From the NCBI GenBank assembly GCA_050291365.1, contig JBNKJS010000017.1:25353-89352 (forward strand): 64,000 nt of DNA, read 5' to 3'. Under the pieces are notes generated by a model. The model was not told the origin of the DNA. It worked only from the letters and a program-made list of their open reading frames with translations, and made no database searches. Below, piece by piece: positions 16,476 to 24,590 of the stretch. This stretch comes from JAAGZL01 sp050291365. GTDB taxonomy: Bacteria > Pseudomonadota > Gammaproteobacteria > Chromatiales > Chromatiaceae. A program made the translations under genes and the position numbers. Position 1 is the stretch's first letter; each line of letters starts with the position of its first letter.

Positions 16476-17456
16476 CTATAACGGATAGTTATACCGTTCA
16501 AGGGGCAAGCCCCAATTTGACGCTAAAATTCTATTACCTGGACTGGTATATTCCTGGATACGTTTCTTCCATAAGTCTGGTATCTCTGCTCTAGCTTTGT
16601 TGTTGCTAGAATTATATTCTATCTCTGCTAAATTTAATGCTTCAACTCTCTGCTCATGCGAAGAAAAACGATATTTCACAGATTGCATAAACGAAGATTG
16701 TATATTTAGCAGCTGATTAATTCGTTTCTCGTCCCATCGAATATTTTTTCTTTTATTGGAGAGGACATCTAAATTTACTTCTGCATCTACGCCAAGAAAT
16801 AAACATAAATCTTTTATAAAACTAGAAGCATCCTCTTTCAGGTGTTCAAATAAAAACACACCGACATTATCTTTGCCAAATACATCTGAGTAAGCCTTTA
16901 TTGTTTGGTAATAATCCAGATTCCACAAAGGACCACTTATCGATTTAGCCCAATATTTACCAAGCCACTGTTCAACCGAAAAACAGTCGGGAATGCGAGC
17001 TAGCATTCCTCGCCTCTTCAGATTATGCCATTTAAGTTTTTCAAAATAGAGCGCCTCTATTAGATCAAGAGGCTCCCTAAGCATAATCATGATCTTACAA
17101 TCACCGAAAACAGATCTGTAGTTTATTGCCCGCCGCATACGATTAGCCAAGTCACCAGAAGAAATTCCTTCTAAAGAAAAAACCAGCGTTTTATTAAGGT
17201 CCAATCTTGGCAATATATTATCGTTGAGTAGTTGTATCAGTTTATTCGCCTGATTCTCATCAATGTGCTTTTGCTGAATATTTTTAAAAATATATGAAGT
17301 GTCTCTGTCTCTGTAACTTTTATAACATCCAATGTGCTGATTATTATATTTTCCAAGATATTCTATTTCAGAATGGTGTGGAAAAAACAGATCCTGGAGT
17401 GTAGTTGTCGCAGTCTTGGGCAGGCCTACATGAATACATATTTTAATATCTCTCAT
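16476..17456 (-). CDS. Sulfotransferase family protein (2 of 3)
   Basis: A 326-residue protein with the clearest sulfotransferase signature of the three. ICIHVGLPKTATTTLQ at the N-terminus is the PAPS 5'-phosphosulfate loop, and IMIMLREPLDLIEALYF near residue 125 is the 3'-phosphate site with conserved Arg. The rest is helix-rich and strongly AT-biased in codon choice compared with genes outside the island. It sits 28 bp after the ABC transporter gene. It may instead be a nucleotide-binding relative without transfer activity; the motifs favour an active enzyme. Confidence 0.78.
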   Translation of the reverse strand: MRDIKICIHVGLPKTATTTLQDLFFPHHSEIEYLGKYNNQHIGCYKSYRDRDTSYIFKNIQQKHIDENQANKLIQLLNDNILPRLDLNKTLVFSLEGISSGDLANRMRRAINYRSVFGDCKIMIMLREPLDLIEALYFEKLKWHNLKRRGMLARIPDCFSVEQWLGKYWAKSISGPLWNLDYYQTIKAYSDVFGKDNVGVFLFEHLKEDASSFIKDLCLFLGVDAEVNLDVLSNKRKNIRWDEKRINQLLNIQSSFMQSVKYRFSSHEQRVEALNLAEIEYNSSNNKARAEIPDLWKKRIQEYTSPGNRILASNWGLPLERYNYPL

Positions 17457-17484
17457 AATCTAGCCCCGCGCATTACCTAACATA

Positions 17485-19281
17485 TTAGCTAACTAATTCT
17501 CTAGAGTGAATTTTAAATAGACTTGAATAAACGCCGTTTAGAGATAGAAGCTCTGCATGAGTCCCCGTTTCTACAACGCCACCATCGTCAAAAACAAAGA
17601 TCCTATCAACCATATTTACCGATGAGAATCTATGAGAAATAAGGATAGTTGTTTTACCTGTCGCAAGATCTTTAAACCGCTCAAATATGTCGTGTTCAGT
17701 TTTTACATCTAAACTAGAGGTTGGCTCGTCTAGAATATAAATCTCTGCATCTTTAGCCAAGGCGCGCGCGATAGCCATCTGCTGCCATTGGCCGCCAGAA
17801 AGATCATATCCTCCAAACATCCTACCCAGCCTAGTATCATAACCCTCAGGCATTTTTGATATCATTTCATCAATACCGGCTTTTTGCGCGATATCCTTTA
17901 CAGCTTCTTTATCCTCCAGCAATTTCTCCCAATCCCCAAAAGCTATGTTCTCATGTGCACTAGCTTCAAATACTGCAGGGCTCTGGCCAACATACGCTAT
18001 ATGTTTATGTAGAAACTCAGGCGGTATAGTGCAAATATCTGTTTGATCAATTTTTATTGATCCTTTAGAAGCATCATAAATACGCATGATCAATTTGGCC
18101 GCAGTTGTCTTACCTGCGCCATTTGCTCCCACAAATGCCACGGTCTCTCCTTGCTTGATAGAGAATGATAACTGCTTTAGTGATTGCTTATCACATCCTG
18201 CATAACTAAAACCTACATCCTCAAATGTAATAGCGCCACTTATTGAAGCCAGATTCTCACCATCGGTTTTATTTATAAGTGGTTTTGTGCTTAGAAATTC
18301 AAGCATATTTGATACAAACAACATACTACCAAGACTTCCAGCCAGGGATGCAACCATACGGGAAAGGGTATCGCGAAAACGAAAAACAGCTGCCCAAAAA
18401 GTTACAAAATTCTCAATGGAATTTTGTCCAACCAGTGTCTTATAACCTATCAATCCAGTTAATACGATCAATATAATAGATAAGGCTGTTGCCGCAACAA
18501 AACTACCAGCTGCCTGCTTGGAATAGAACTTTTTATTTGCTGTTACTATTTCACGCATAGTCTCCTGAAAACGCCGCAACAGGAGTGGCGCCATGTTCAA
18601 TAATTTCGTTGTTGCAATATTAAGTCGATCTTGTAGGAGACTTGAGTAATACCTGGTCCACCGACGCCTAGTGGTATTAGATTGAGATATTTTATAATTT
18701 AGATTTGCTACTCTCCACTGATAAAACATCCAAGGAAAACTAAATATAATCAGCAGTGGAGTATATAACGGCTCTATCCAAAGCATAACAGCAACTAGAG
18801 AGCAGAACTGTATTAGCATTGATATTAGATTTGTTGTATCCAACACGAATTTCAACAAATCTCTTCCGGAATTCTGAGTGGCCCGGAATAAAACATCTTG
18901 TGACTGTGCATCTTCGAAAAAAGCAAGATCCAACTCTGCTGAATGTGTCAGTATTTTATTTGATACAGACAGTAACAGTTCGTCATTTAAACGCTGTGAA
19001 CAGTAGTGTTTAATAATCTCACAGATGGCACCAATAAGAATTAATAGTAAAGCCGCACCAAACCATTGCGCTATCAAAATAAAGTCTGGTTGCTCTGCAT
19101 CTACAGCACTCTTGAATACTCCAACCAATATACCAAAAATAACAGCCAGGCTTGCTGGAACCACTGAAGCAATCAGTGATGACGCGATTAATCCAATGCA
19201 CAACTTAGGAGAAGCGCTATAAGTGGTTTGCAATGACCAGCGTGAATTAAGTAAAAGCCCAGTGATATCTGCGTTCTTCAT
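17485..19281 (-). CDS. ABC exporter, fused membrane and ATPase domains (MsbA-like)
   Basis: Half-size ABC exporter of 598 residues that should act as a homodimer in the inner membrane. The first 310 residues form six transmembrane helices. The ATPase domain has Walker A GANGAGKTT, the Q-loop in AYVGQSP, the signature LSGGQ, Walker B IYILDEPTSSLD and the switch ISHR. No peptidase C39 domain is present, so it does not look like a bacteriocin exporter. It overlaps the upstream sulfotransferase gene by 4 bp and lies between sulfotransferases, so I infer that it exports or flips the sulfated lipid-linked product. Confidence 0.92.
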   Translation of the reverse strand: MKNADITGLLLNSRWSLQTTYSASPKLCIGLIASSLIASVVPASLAVIFGILVGVFKSAVDAEQPDFILIAQWFGAALLLILIGAICEIIKHYCSQRLNDELLLSVSNKILTHSAELDLAFFEDAQSQDVLFRATQNSGRDLLKFVLDTTNLISMLIQFCSLVAVMLWIEPLYTPLLIIFSFPWMFYQWRVANLNYKISQSNTTRRRWTRYYSSLLQDRLNIATTKLLNMAPLLLRRFQETMREIVTANKKFYSKQAAGSFVAATALSIILIVLTGLIGYKTLVGQNSIENFVTFWAAVFRFRDTLSRMVASLAGSLGSMLFVSNMLEFLSTKPLINKTDGENLASISGAITFEDVGFSYAGCDKQSLKQLSFSIKQGETVAFVGANGAGKTTAAKLIMRIYDASKGSIKIDQTDICTIPPEFLHKHIAYVGQSPAVFEASAHENIAFGDWEKLLEDKEAVKDIAQKAGIDEMISKMPEGYDTRLGRMFGGYDLSGGQWQQMAIARALAKDAEIYILDEPTSSLDVKTEHDIFERFKDLATGKTTILISHRFSSVNMVDRIFVFDDGGVVETGTHAELLSLNGVYSSLFKIHSRELVS

Positions 19282-20150
19282 GAATTGCTATGTCTGATTG
19301 TTTGAATTAAGCGCCTGGTAAAGCCATGTAGCATCAGAGAAATTTTATATTTTGTTTCTTTAGCTATTTGTCTTCTCTTGAAACCTTTTAATGCATCACT
19401 GAATCTCTCTCCTTGGCGCCAAATCATATCATCAAGTAATGAAACAGCGTGATCGTAAAGACTAGTATCATAGTGATTAATTTCACGTATCCTACTAATA
19501 ACAGTAGAGTCAATATCAGATAAAGAATCTTCTGGTGCCGTTGTATTCCTTTTTATGTAAGTAATTTGGTTCCAACCAAATATTTGAGACAACAATAGTA
19601 AAGATTCGTCAAACCGTTCAACCACACCTACAAGTGAGAAATGTTTATCTATATTTGCTAATGCCTTGGCATAGTTTTCTTCTAGGGAATATGATTTATG
19701 ATCTAGTCCACTAATATACCTGGTCTGATAATTATCAATACCATCTCTCTTTTCCTCTATAAACTCTTCTAGAGAAAGCTCATCACCAACCAGTTCATTA
19801 GTTTTCACCATGCGCCGATGCTGATAATATTGGGATATTGCTCTTCTTACAGGATCTCGAACAAAAGTGACGTATTTGGCTTGATGATTGAGATGCGCAT
19901 GCAAACCAAATGGAGCATGCCCTATAATGCAACTAAAACTGTTTCTTTCATCCGAATCAAGATTTTTGAAATTCTCAATTGAGCCAAAATGTTTACTATA
20001 TGCAGGCCCACGCATTTGGTTCAGATTTCTAATATGATAGATATCCTTTTCTGCAAAATGCTGGGCAATTATAAACGACAGTGTAGTTCCTGCAGTCTTA
20101 GGGATGTGCTGGAATATCAGTGTCTCTTGAGCTTCGTGAAACTGTCCCAT
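19278..20150 (-). CDS. Sulfotransferase family protein (3 of 3)
   Basis: A 290-residue protein with IFQHIPKTAGTTL near the N-terminus (5'-phosphosulfate loop of the sulfotransferase_2 group, shared with heparan and chondroitin sulfotransferases) and YVTFVRDPVRRAISQYYQHRR near residue 100 (3'-phosphate site). It is the first gene of the minus-strand block, and its stop overlaps the ABC exporter start (ATGA). The gap 20151-20363 to the divergent glycosyltransferase must carry both promoters; I see a TATAAT at 20312-20317 pointing right and no convincing -35 for either side. Confidence 0.8.
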   Translation of the reverse strand: MGQFHEAQETLIFQHIPKTAGTTLSFIIAQHFAEKDIYHIRNLNQMRGPAYSKHFGSIENFKNLDSDERNSFSCIIGHAPFGLHAHLNHQAKYVTFVRDPVRRAISQYYQHRRMVKTNELVGDELSLEEFIEEKRDGIDNYQTRYISGLDHKSYSLEENYAKALANIDKHFSLVGVVERFDESLLLLSQIFGWNQITYIKRNTTAPEDSLSDIDSTVISRIREINHYDTSLYDHAVSLLDDMIWRQGERFSDALKGFKRRQIAKETKYKISLMLHGFTRRLIQTIRHSNS

Positions 20151-20363
20151 TAATGACTCTCTTTAATAATAACTCAAGATAATGCCAGAGGTTCCAACAT
20201 AACAACCATGCTACAATTAGGCTTTATTTGCTCTCTTCTGTTATTGAGATATTAATATTCTATGTCACGCTCAAATACTAACACAATAAACTTACTGTAT
20301 ACTAAGTCCTTTATAATCTAGAATCTTACCTAGCCAGAATTAAGCTACCTCGCTCAAAACAGT

Positions 20364-21650
20364 ATGAAAAATAATATCAAAGTCCTTATTGAGGCGAGCA
20401 AAGCACTATCTCTAAACCAGGATGGAACAACCCGCTATGTACGTGAATTGCTTTACGCGATCCAAGAAATAATTGATCGTGAAAATACTAATTTGCGCAT
20501 TGATATTTTTTGGGATCAAGGAATGTACTTCAAGATTATGGAGTTAGGGGATTTCAATAAAACCTTGGAAGAATTACATACCTCTACAGCAACAAATAAA
20601 TCAGAAAACACTCTATCGAAAATAAAAGGATCAGTTAAAAAAAGCATTAAGGATTATTGCAGCAATAATACTATTAGTATTATTAGGAAAATAAAAAGGG
20701 CTGTTTATCACAAAGTACTCTATTACATTCCAACACTAAAGTTTAATCAGTATGATGTTGTGCATTTAACACAACCTCAGTCTTATCTATTTTTCAGAAA
20801 CTGTTCAACACGAATGGTAACCACTATCCATGATCTTACCCATTTGCTGTTCCCACAGTTTCATTTAGAAGAAAATATCACCAACGCTCAATGCGGGGTA
20901 CAGTTAGCAATCGAAAAAGAGTCAGAGTTTATTGCGGTGTCTACTGCTACTCAGCAAGATATTTTGTCCCTTCTCCCTATGATCAGTCCTGAACATATCC
21001 ATGTAATACACGAGGCTTGTGATACACAAATATTCATGCCATGTGTAGACCCTAACATTATCTCTCAGGTTAAAACAAAATACGGAATTCCCGAGGGCAA
21101 ATATTTATTATCACTATCAACTCTCGAACCACGTAAAAATTTACTTAATTCCATTAAAGCGTTTCTTCTTATGATTGAGGAGCAACCAGAATCTGAAATT
21201 AATTTTGTTATCGCTGGTAGATCTGGATGGATGCAGGACGAACTTCTAAATATGACACAGAATCACAAGGACAGACTGATTTTTACTGGGTTTGTCGATG
21301 ATACTGACCTACCTCCCCTCTACTCTGCGGCCACTGCGTTTAGTTACGTTAGTTTCTATGAGGGATTTGGCTTGCCACCTCTGGAGGCTATGAGTTGTGG
21401 AGTTCCTGTTATTTACGGTAATAACAGCTCCATGATAGAAGTGGTTGGTAACGGCGGTTTACCAGCAGACCCAAGCGACATTGAAGATATTAAAGAAAAA
21501 TATCAAATCATGGCGTGGAACAACGAAATCCGGGACAACACTGCAAAAATAGCTCAAGAGCGTGCGCGAAATTTTTCCTGGGAAACCACTGCTAGAGAAA
21601 CGGTTGCCCTGTACAAAAAGATTGCTGGTAACGGCCTAAACACCACCTAA
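20364..21650 (+). CDS. Glycosyltransferase family 4 protein
   Basis: GT-B glycosyltransferase of 428 residues with the GT4 layout. The donor half shows LSTLEPRKNLLNSIKAF, FTGFVDDTDLPPLYSAA and the signature SFYEGFGLPPLEAMSCGVPV, whose glutamates and glycines bind the nucleotide sugar. The acceptor half has VVHLTQPQ and TTIHDLTHLLFPQ. It is transcribed away from the sulfotransferase block. Probably it builds the oligosaccharide that the neighbouring enzymes sulfate; donor and acceptor are unknown. It ends 11 bp before the convergent DUF1015 stop, at the right island edge. Confidence 0.88.
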   Translation: MKNNIKVLIEASKALSLNQDGTTRYVRELLYAIQEIIDRENTNLRIDIFWDQGMYFKIMELGDFNKTLEELHTSTATNKSENTLSKIKGSVKKSIKDYCSNNTISIIRKIKRAVYHKVLYYIPTLKFNQYDVVHLTQPQSYLFFRNCSTRMVTTIHDLTHLLFPQFHLEENITNAQCGVQLAIEKESEFIAVSTATQQDILSLLPMISPEHIHVIHEACDTQIFMPCVDPNIISQVKTKYGIPEGKYLLSLSTLEPRKNLLNSIKAFLLMIEEQPESEINFVIAGRSGWMQDELLNMTQNHKDRLIFTGFVDDTDLPPLYSAATAFSYVSFYEGFGLPPLEAMSCGVPVIYGNNSSMIEVVGNGGLPADPSDIEDIKEKYQIMAWNNEIRDNTAKIAQERARNFSWETTARETVALYKKIAGNGLNTT

Positions 21651-21661
21651 CGAAGCTAGAG

Positions 21662-22906
21662 CTAATAACCTAACATGTGACTTACCAACCCATCCGCTAG
21701 CTTGGGTTCAAACCATGTTGACTTGGGCGGCATCACCTCACCGGCATCGGCCACGGCCATCAGGGCCTCCATTGAGGTGGGGAAAAGGGCAAATGCCAGG
21801 GTCATCTCGCCGCTGTCCACCCGCTTCTCTAGACCTTCCAGTCCTCGTATGCCGCCAACAAAGTCTATGCGTTCATCCCGGCGCGGATCGGAGATACCCA
21901 GCAGCGGTTCGATCAGCTCATTGGCCAACAGACTCACATCCAGGCTTGCCACCGGATCGTCTGTTGGAATACGTGACTCATCCAGTTGCAGGCTGTACCA
22001 CTTACCATCCAGATACATGCCGAACTCGGCGGTGGTGGTTGGTTTAAAAGGTGCGTCACTCTCTCTTAAGGTAAAGCGCTCGGCAACCTTTGCAAGGAAG
22101 GTTTCTTTGTCCATGCCGTTCAGATCACGCACCACCCGGTTGTAATCCAGGATCTGCATCTGATTGTGGGGAAAGATCACACTGAGAAAATAGTTATAGT
22201 CCTCCTCTCCGGTGTGATTGGGATTGGCAGCCTTGCTGCTGGCCGCCACCCTGGATGCTGCCGCCGAACGGTGATGGCCATCGGCGACATAGAGGGCATC
22301 CATAGCATCGAAGGCGTGAGTCAGTTTTGCCACGCTGTCTTGGTCTGAGACCACCCAGATCTCATGGCGTACACCGTCTGCAGCAGTCACATCCATATCT
22401 GGTGTATTGCTGGAGATCTTAGCCAAGGTTGAGTCCACCTCATTATTACTGCGATAGACCAGAAACACCGGTCCGGTCTGGGCGTTCAGTGCTTCAATCT
22501 GGCGCACCCGGTCATCCTCTTTTTTCGGACGGGTGAATTCATGCTTTTTGATTCGGTCCTGGTCATAGGCATCCACCGAGGCCGCAGCAACCAGACCGGT
22601 CTGCTGATGATCTCCCATGGTCAGGCGGTAGACATAATAACTCGGCTCTTCGTCCTGGGCCAGAACCCCCTCTTCCCGCATCTTGGCCAGATTCTCCGCC
22701 GCCTTGGCGTACACCTCTGGGGCATAAGGATCGGTATCCACCGGAAGATCCACCTCAGGACGGGAGATATGCAAAAAGCTCCAGGGGCGACCGACCACCA
22801 TCTCTCTGGCCTCAGCGGCACTCATAACATCATACGGCGGTGCAGCGACATCTGATTCACGACCAGTGGTTGGGCAGAGCCCACGAAAAGCTTTTACTAA
22901 GGACAT
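21662..22906 (-). CDS. DUF1015 family protein
   Basis: A 414-residue protein of the DUF1015 family: the N-terminal AAPPYDVMSAAEARE, the segment VYRLTMGDHQQTGLVA, and the strongly conserved YVADGHHRSAAASR motif are all present. The biochemical role of the family is not something I can state. The last 32 codons are duplicated at 12580-12678, so an island has been inserted next to, or into, the 3' end of this gene. It has G+C-rich codon use like the core genome, unlike the island genes on its left. Confidence 0.88.
   Translation of the reverse strand: MSLVKAFRGLCPTTGRESDVAAPPYDVMSAAEAREMVVGRPWSFLHISRPEVDLPVDTDPYAPEVYAKAAENLAKMREEGVLAQDEEPSYYVYRLTMGDHQQTGLVAAASVDAYDQDRIKKHEFTRPKKEDDRVRQIEALNAQTGPVFLVYRSNNEVDSTLAKISSNTPDMDVTAADGVRHEIWVVSDQDSVAKLTHAFDAMDALYVADGHHRSAAASRVAASSKAANPNHTGEEDYNYFLSVIFPHNQMQILDYNRVVRDLNGMDKETFLAKVAERFTLRESDAPFKPTTTAEFGMYLDGKWYSLQLDESRIPTDDPVASLDVSLLANELIEPLLGISDPRRDERIDFVGGIRGLEGLEKRVDSGEMTLAFALFPTSMEALMAVADAGEVMPPKSTWFEPKLADGLVSHMLGY
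21670..21763. repeat. 94-bp direct repeat, right copy (island boundary)
   Basis: The counterpart of 12585-12678, same orientation, inside the 3' end of the intact DUF1015 gene. The two copies enclose the sulfotransferase/glycosyltransferase island. Confidence 0.85.
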
Positions 22907-22960
22907 ATCTTAATTTTTCCTGAGAATTATATTTTTTTACTATTTTTGCTAGAAACCACA

Positions 22961-23026
22961 TGTAGGAGCCCAGTCCCCTGGGCGATTGCTCGTATTGGCC
23001 ATCGCCCGCAGGAGCGGGCTCCTACA
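22961..23026. repeat. REPIN-like inverted pair of REP elements
   Basis: Two 26-bp arms in opposite orientation (22961-22986 and 23001-23026) separated by 14 bp. The right arm contains the small palindrome CCCGCAGGAGCGGG and ends in CTCCTACA; the left arm begins TGTAGGAGCCC. The right arm is identical to 32273-32298. Inverted pairs of short palindromic repeats between genes are the REPIN form of gammaproteobacterial REP elements, usually moved in trans by a RAYT transposase. It lies after htpX. Confidence 0.75.
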
Positions 23027-23101
23027 GAATAATAATTCGCACATTATACGCTAGATACATTCAGTTTCTCACCACTGAAACTGGTGTTTTATGAATATTA
23101 T

Positions 23102-23986
23102 TCAGCGGCTTTCCCGCAAGGCCTGAATACGTTGATCCAACGGCGGATGAGAGAGAAACAGGCTGGAGAAACCACCACTGGTCTTGCCTGAAACACCAAA
23201 GGCCGCCAGCTTGTCCGGAAGCTCCGGCTGCTCATGTGCCGCCTTCAACCTCTCCAGCGCAGCGATCATACTACCACGCCCCGCCAGACCAGCCCCACCA
23301 GCATCGGCCCGATACTCTCTCTGCCGGGAGAACCACATCACTATGATGCCGGCCAGTATACCCAACACCAGTTCGGCCACAATGGTGGTAATCCAAAAGG
23401 CGATCCCGTGTCCCCTCTCGTTTTTGAATACAACCCGGTCCACGGTGTGGCCGATCACCCGGGAGAGGAAGATCACAAAGGTGTTCACCACCCCCTGAAT
23501 CAACGTCAGGGTAACCATATCGCCGTTGGCTACATGGGTGATCTCATGGGCCAAAACAGCCTCCACCTCATCCTGGTTCATCTGCTGCATCAGACCGGTG
23601 CTTACCGCCACCAGGGCACTGTTGCGATTGGCTCCGGTGGCAAAGGCGTTGGGTTGGGGAGAATCGAAGATGGCTACCTCAGGCATGCCAATGCCAGCCC
23701 GTTGCGCTTGGCTCTGCACCGTATTTACCAACCAGCTCTCAGTGCTGTTTGCTGGCTGCTCTATCACCCTGGCCCCGGTCATGCGTTTGGCCGACCACTT
23801 GGAGATCAATAGAGAGATAAATGATCCACCCATGCCGAAGACAAAGGCGAAGATAAGCAGTGAGTTGAGGTTTAGATCGACCCCTTGGGCATCCAGATAG
23901 CCCTCAAAGCCCAGCAGGCGCATGGAGATATTGAGTACAAAAATGATGGCAATATTGGTAAGTAGAAACAGGCCGACTCTTTTCAT
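23102..23986 (-). CDS. htpX: Membrane zinc metalloprotease HtpX
   Basis: Inner-membrane zinc protease that degrades damaged membrane proteins. Of 294 residues, two N-terminal transmembrane helices (about 5-22 and 40-62) precede the zinc motif H147-E148-x2-H151 (LAHEITHVANGD). Two more hydrophobic segments follow, and the third zinc ligand region is YRADAGGA near 227. The length matches E. coli HtpX (293). It follows iscX by 43 bp on the same strand and may be read from the isc operon, although this position is not the E. coli arrangement. Confidence 0.95.
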   Translation of the reverse strand: MKRVGLFLLTNIAIIFVLNISMRLLGFEGYLDAQGVDLNLNSLLIFAFVFGMGGSFISLLISKWSAKRMTGARVIEQPANSTESWLVNTVQSQAQRAGIGMPEVAIFDSPQPNAFATGANRNSALVAVSTGLMQQMNQDEVEAVLAHEITHVANGDMVTLTLIQGVVNTFVIFLSRVIGHTVDRVVFKNERGHGIAFWITTIVAELVLGILAGIIVMWFSRQREYRADAGGAGLAGRGSMIAALERLKAAHEQPELPDKLAAFGVSGKTSGGFSSLFLSHPPLDQRIQALRESR

Positions 23987-24029
23987 CTTTCTAGCCTCTT
24001 AAAGAAATAGGTTAACCACTAATGCAGGC

Positions 24030-24230
24030 TCAATCCTTCTCTTCAATCCACGCCGCCTGGATCGCTTCCAGAATCTTTTCTCCGCAGCGTTCGGGATCAT
24101 CTTCAAACTCTGGCAGCTCCATAACCCAGTTACGCAGATCCACAAAGTTTACGCTGGTGGGATCTACCTCCGGATGGATCTCATCCAGTTCAATGGCAAT
24201 ATCCAAAACATCTGTCCATTTCAGGCTCAT
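24030..24230 (-). CDS. iscX: Fe-S assembly protein IscX
   Basis: Small acidic protein (66 residues) that binds IscS and iron and tunes cluster assembly. The sequence MSLKWTDVLDIAIELDE with HPEVDPTSVNFVDLRNWV and the C-terminal EKILEAIQAAWIEE match the family across its whole length. It is the last isc gene, 13 bp after fdx, as in E. coli. Confidence 0.95.
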   Translation of the reverse strand: MSLKWTDVLDIAIELDEIHPEVDPTSVNFVDLRNWVMELPEFEDDPERCGEKILEAIQAAWIEEKD

Positions 24231-24243
24231 GCCAGATCCCCCC

Positions 24244-24582
24244 TCAGTGATTTTCCGAAACCATGTTTATGGTGTATTTGGGTATCTCTACCACTAAATC
24301 CTCATCCTCCACCTTGGCCTGACAGCTAAGCCGGGATTCCGGCTCCAGGCCCCAGGCCTTATCCAGCATGTCGTCCTCCAGCTCATCTGACTCCTCCAGG
24401 GAATCAAAGCCTTTGCGTATGATGACATGGCAGGTGGTGCAGGCACAGGACATTTCACAGGCGTGCTCTATCTCAATACCGTGTTCCAGAGCTGCATCAC
24501 AGATGGTCACGCCTGACTCCACCTCGATGGTCTCCCCTTCCGGGCAGATCTCTGCATGGGGTAAAAATGTTATCTTTGGCAT
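24244..24582 (-). CDS. fdx: ISC-type 2Fe-2S ferredoxin
   Basis: Adrenodoxin-type ferredoxin that supplies electrons during Fe-S cluster assembly. The 112 residues show the ligand pattern C-x5-C-x2-C (ACEMSCACTTCHV) and a fourth cysteine about 36 residues later (RLSCQA). The acidic DSLEESDELEDDMLDKAWGL helix is the partner-binding surface typical of the ISC form. It sits 8 bp after hscA. Confidence 0.96.
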   Translation of the reverse strand: MPKITFLPHAEICPEGETIEVESGVTICDAALEHGIEIEHACEMSCACTTCHVIIRKGFDSLEESDELEDDMLDKAWGLEPESRLSCQAKVEDEDLVVEIPKYTINMVSENH

Positions 24583-24590
24583 ATTAGGGC

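Noticed and set aside
12679..21660. Prophage or conjugative element
   Set aside because: No integrase, capsid, terminase, relaxase or transfer gene is present; all recognisable genes are biosynthetic or transport.
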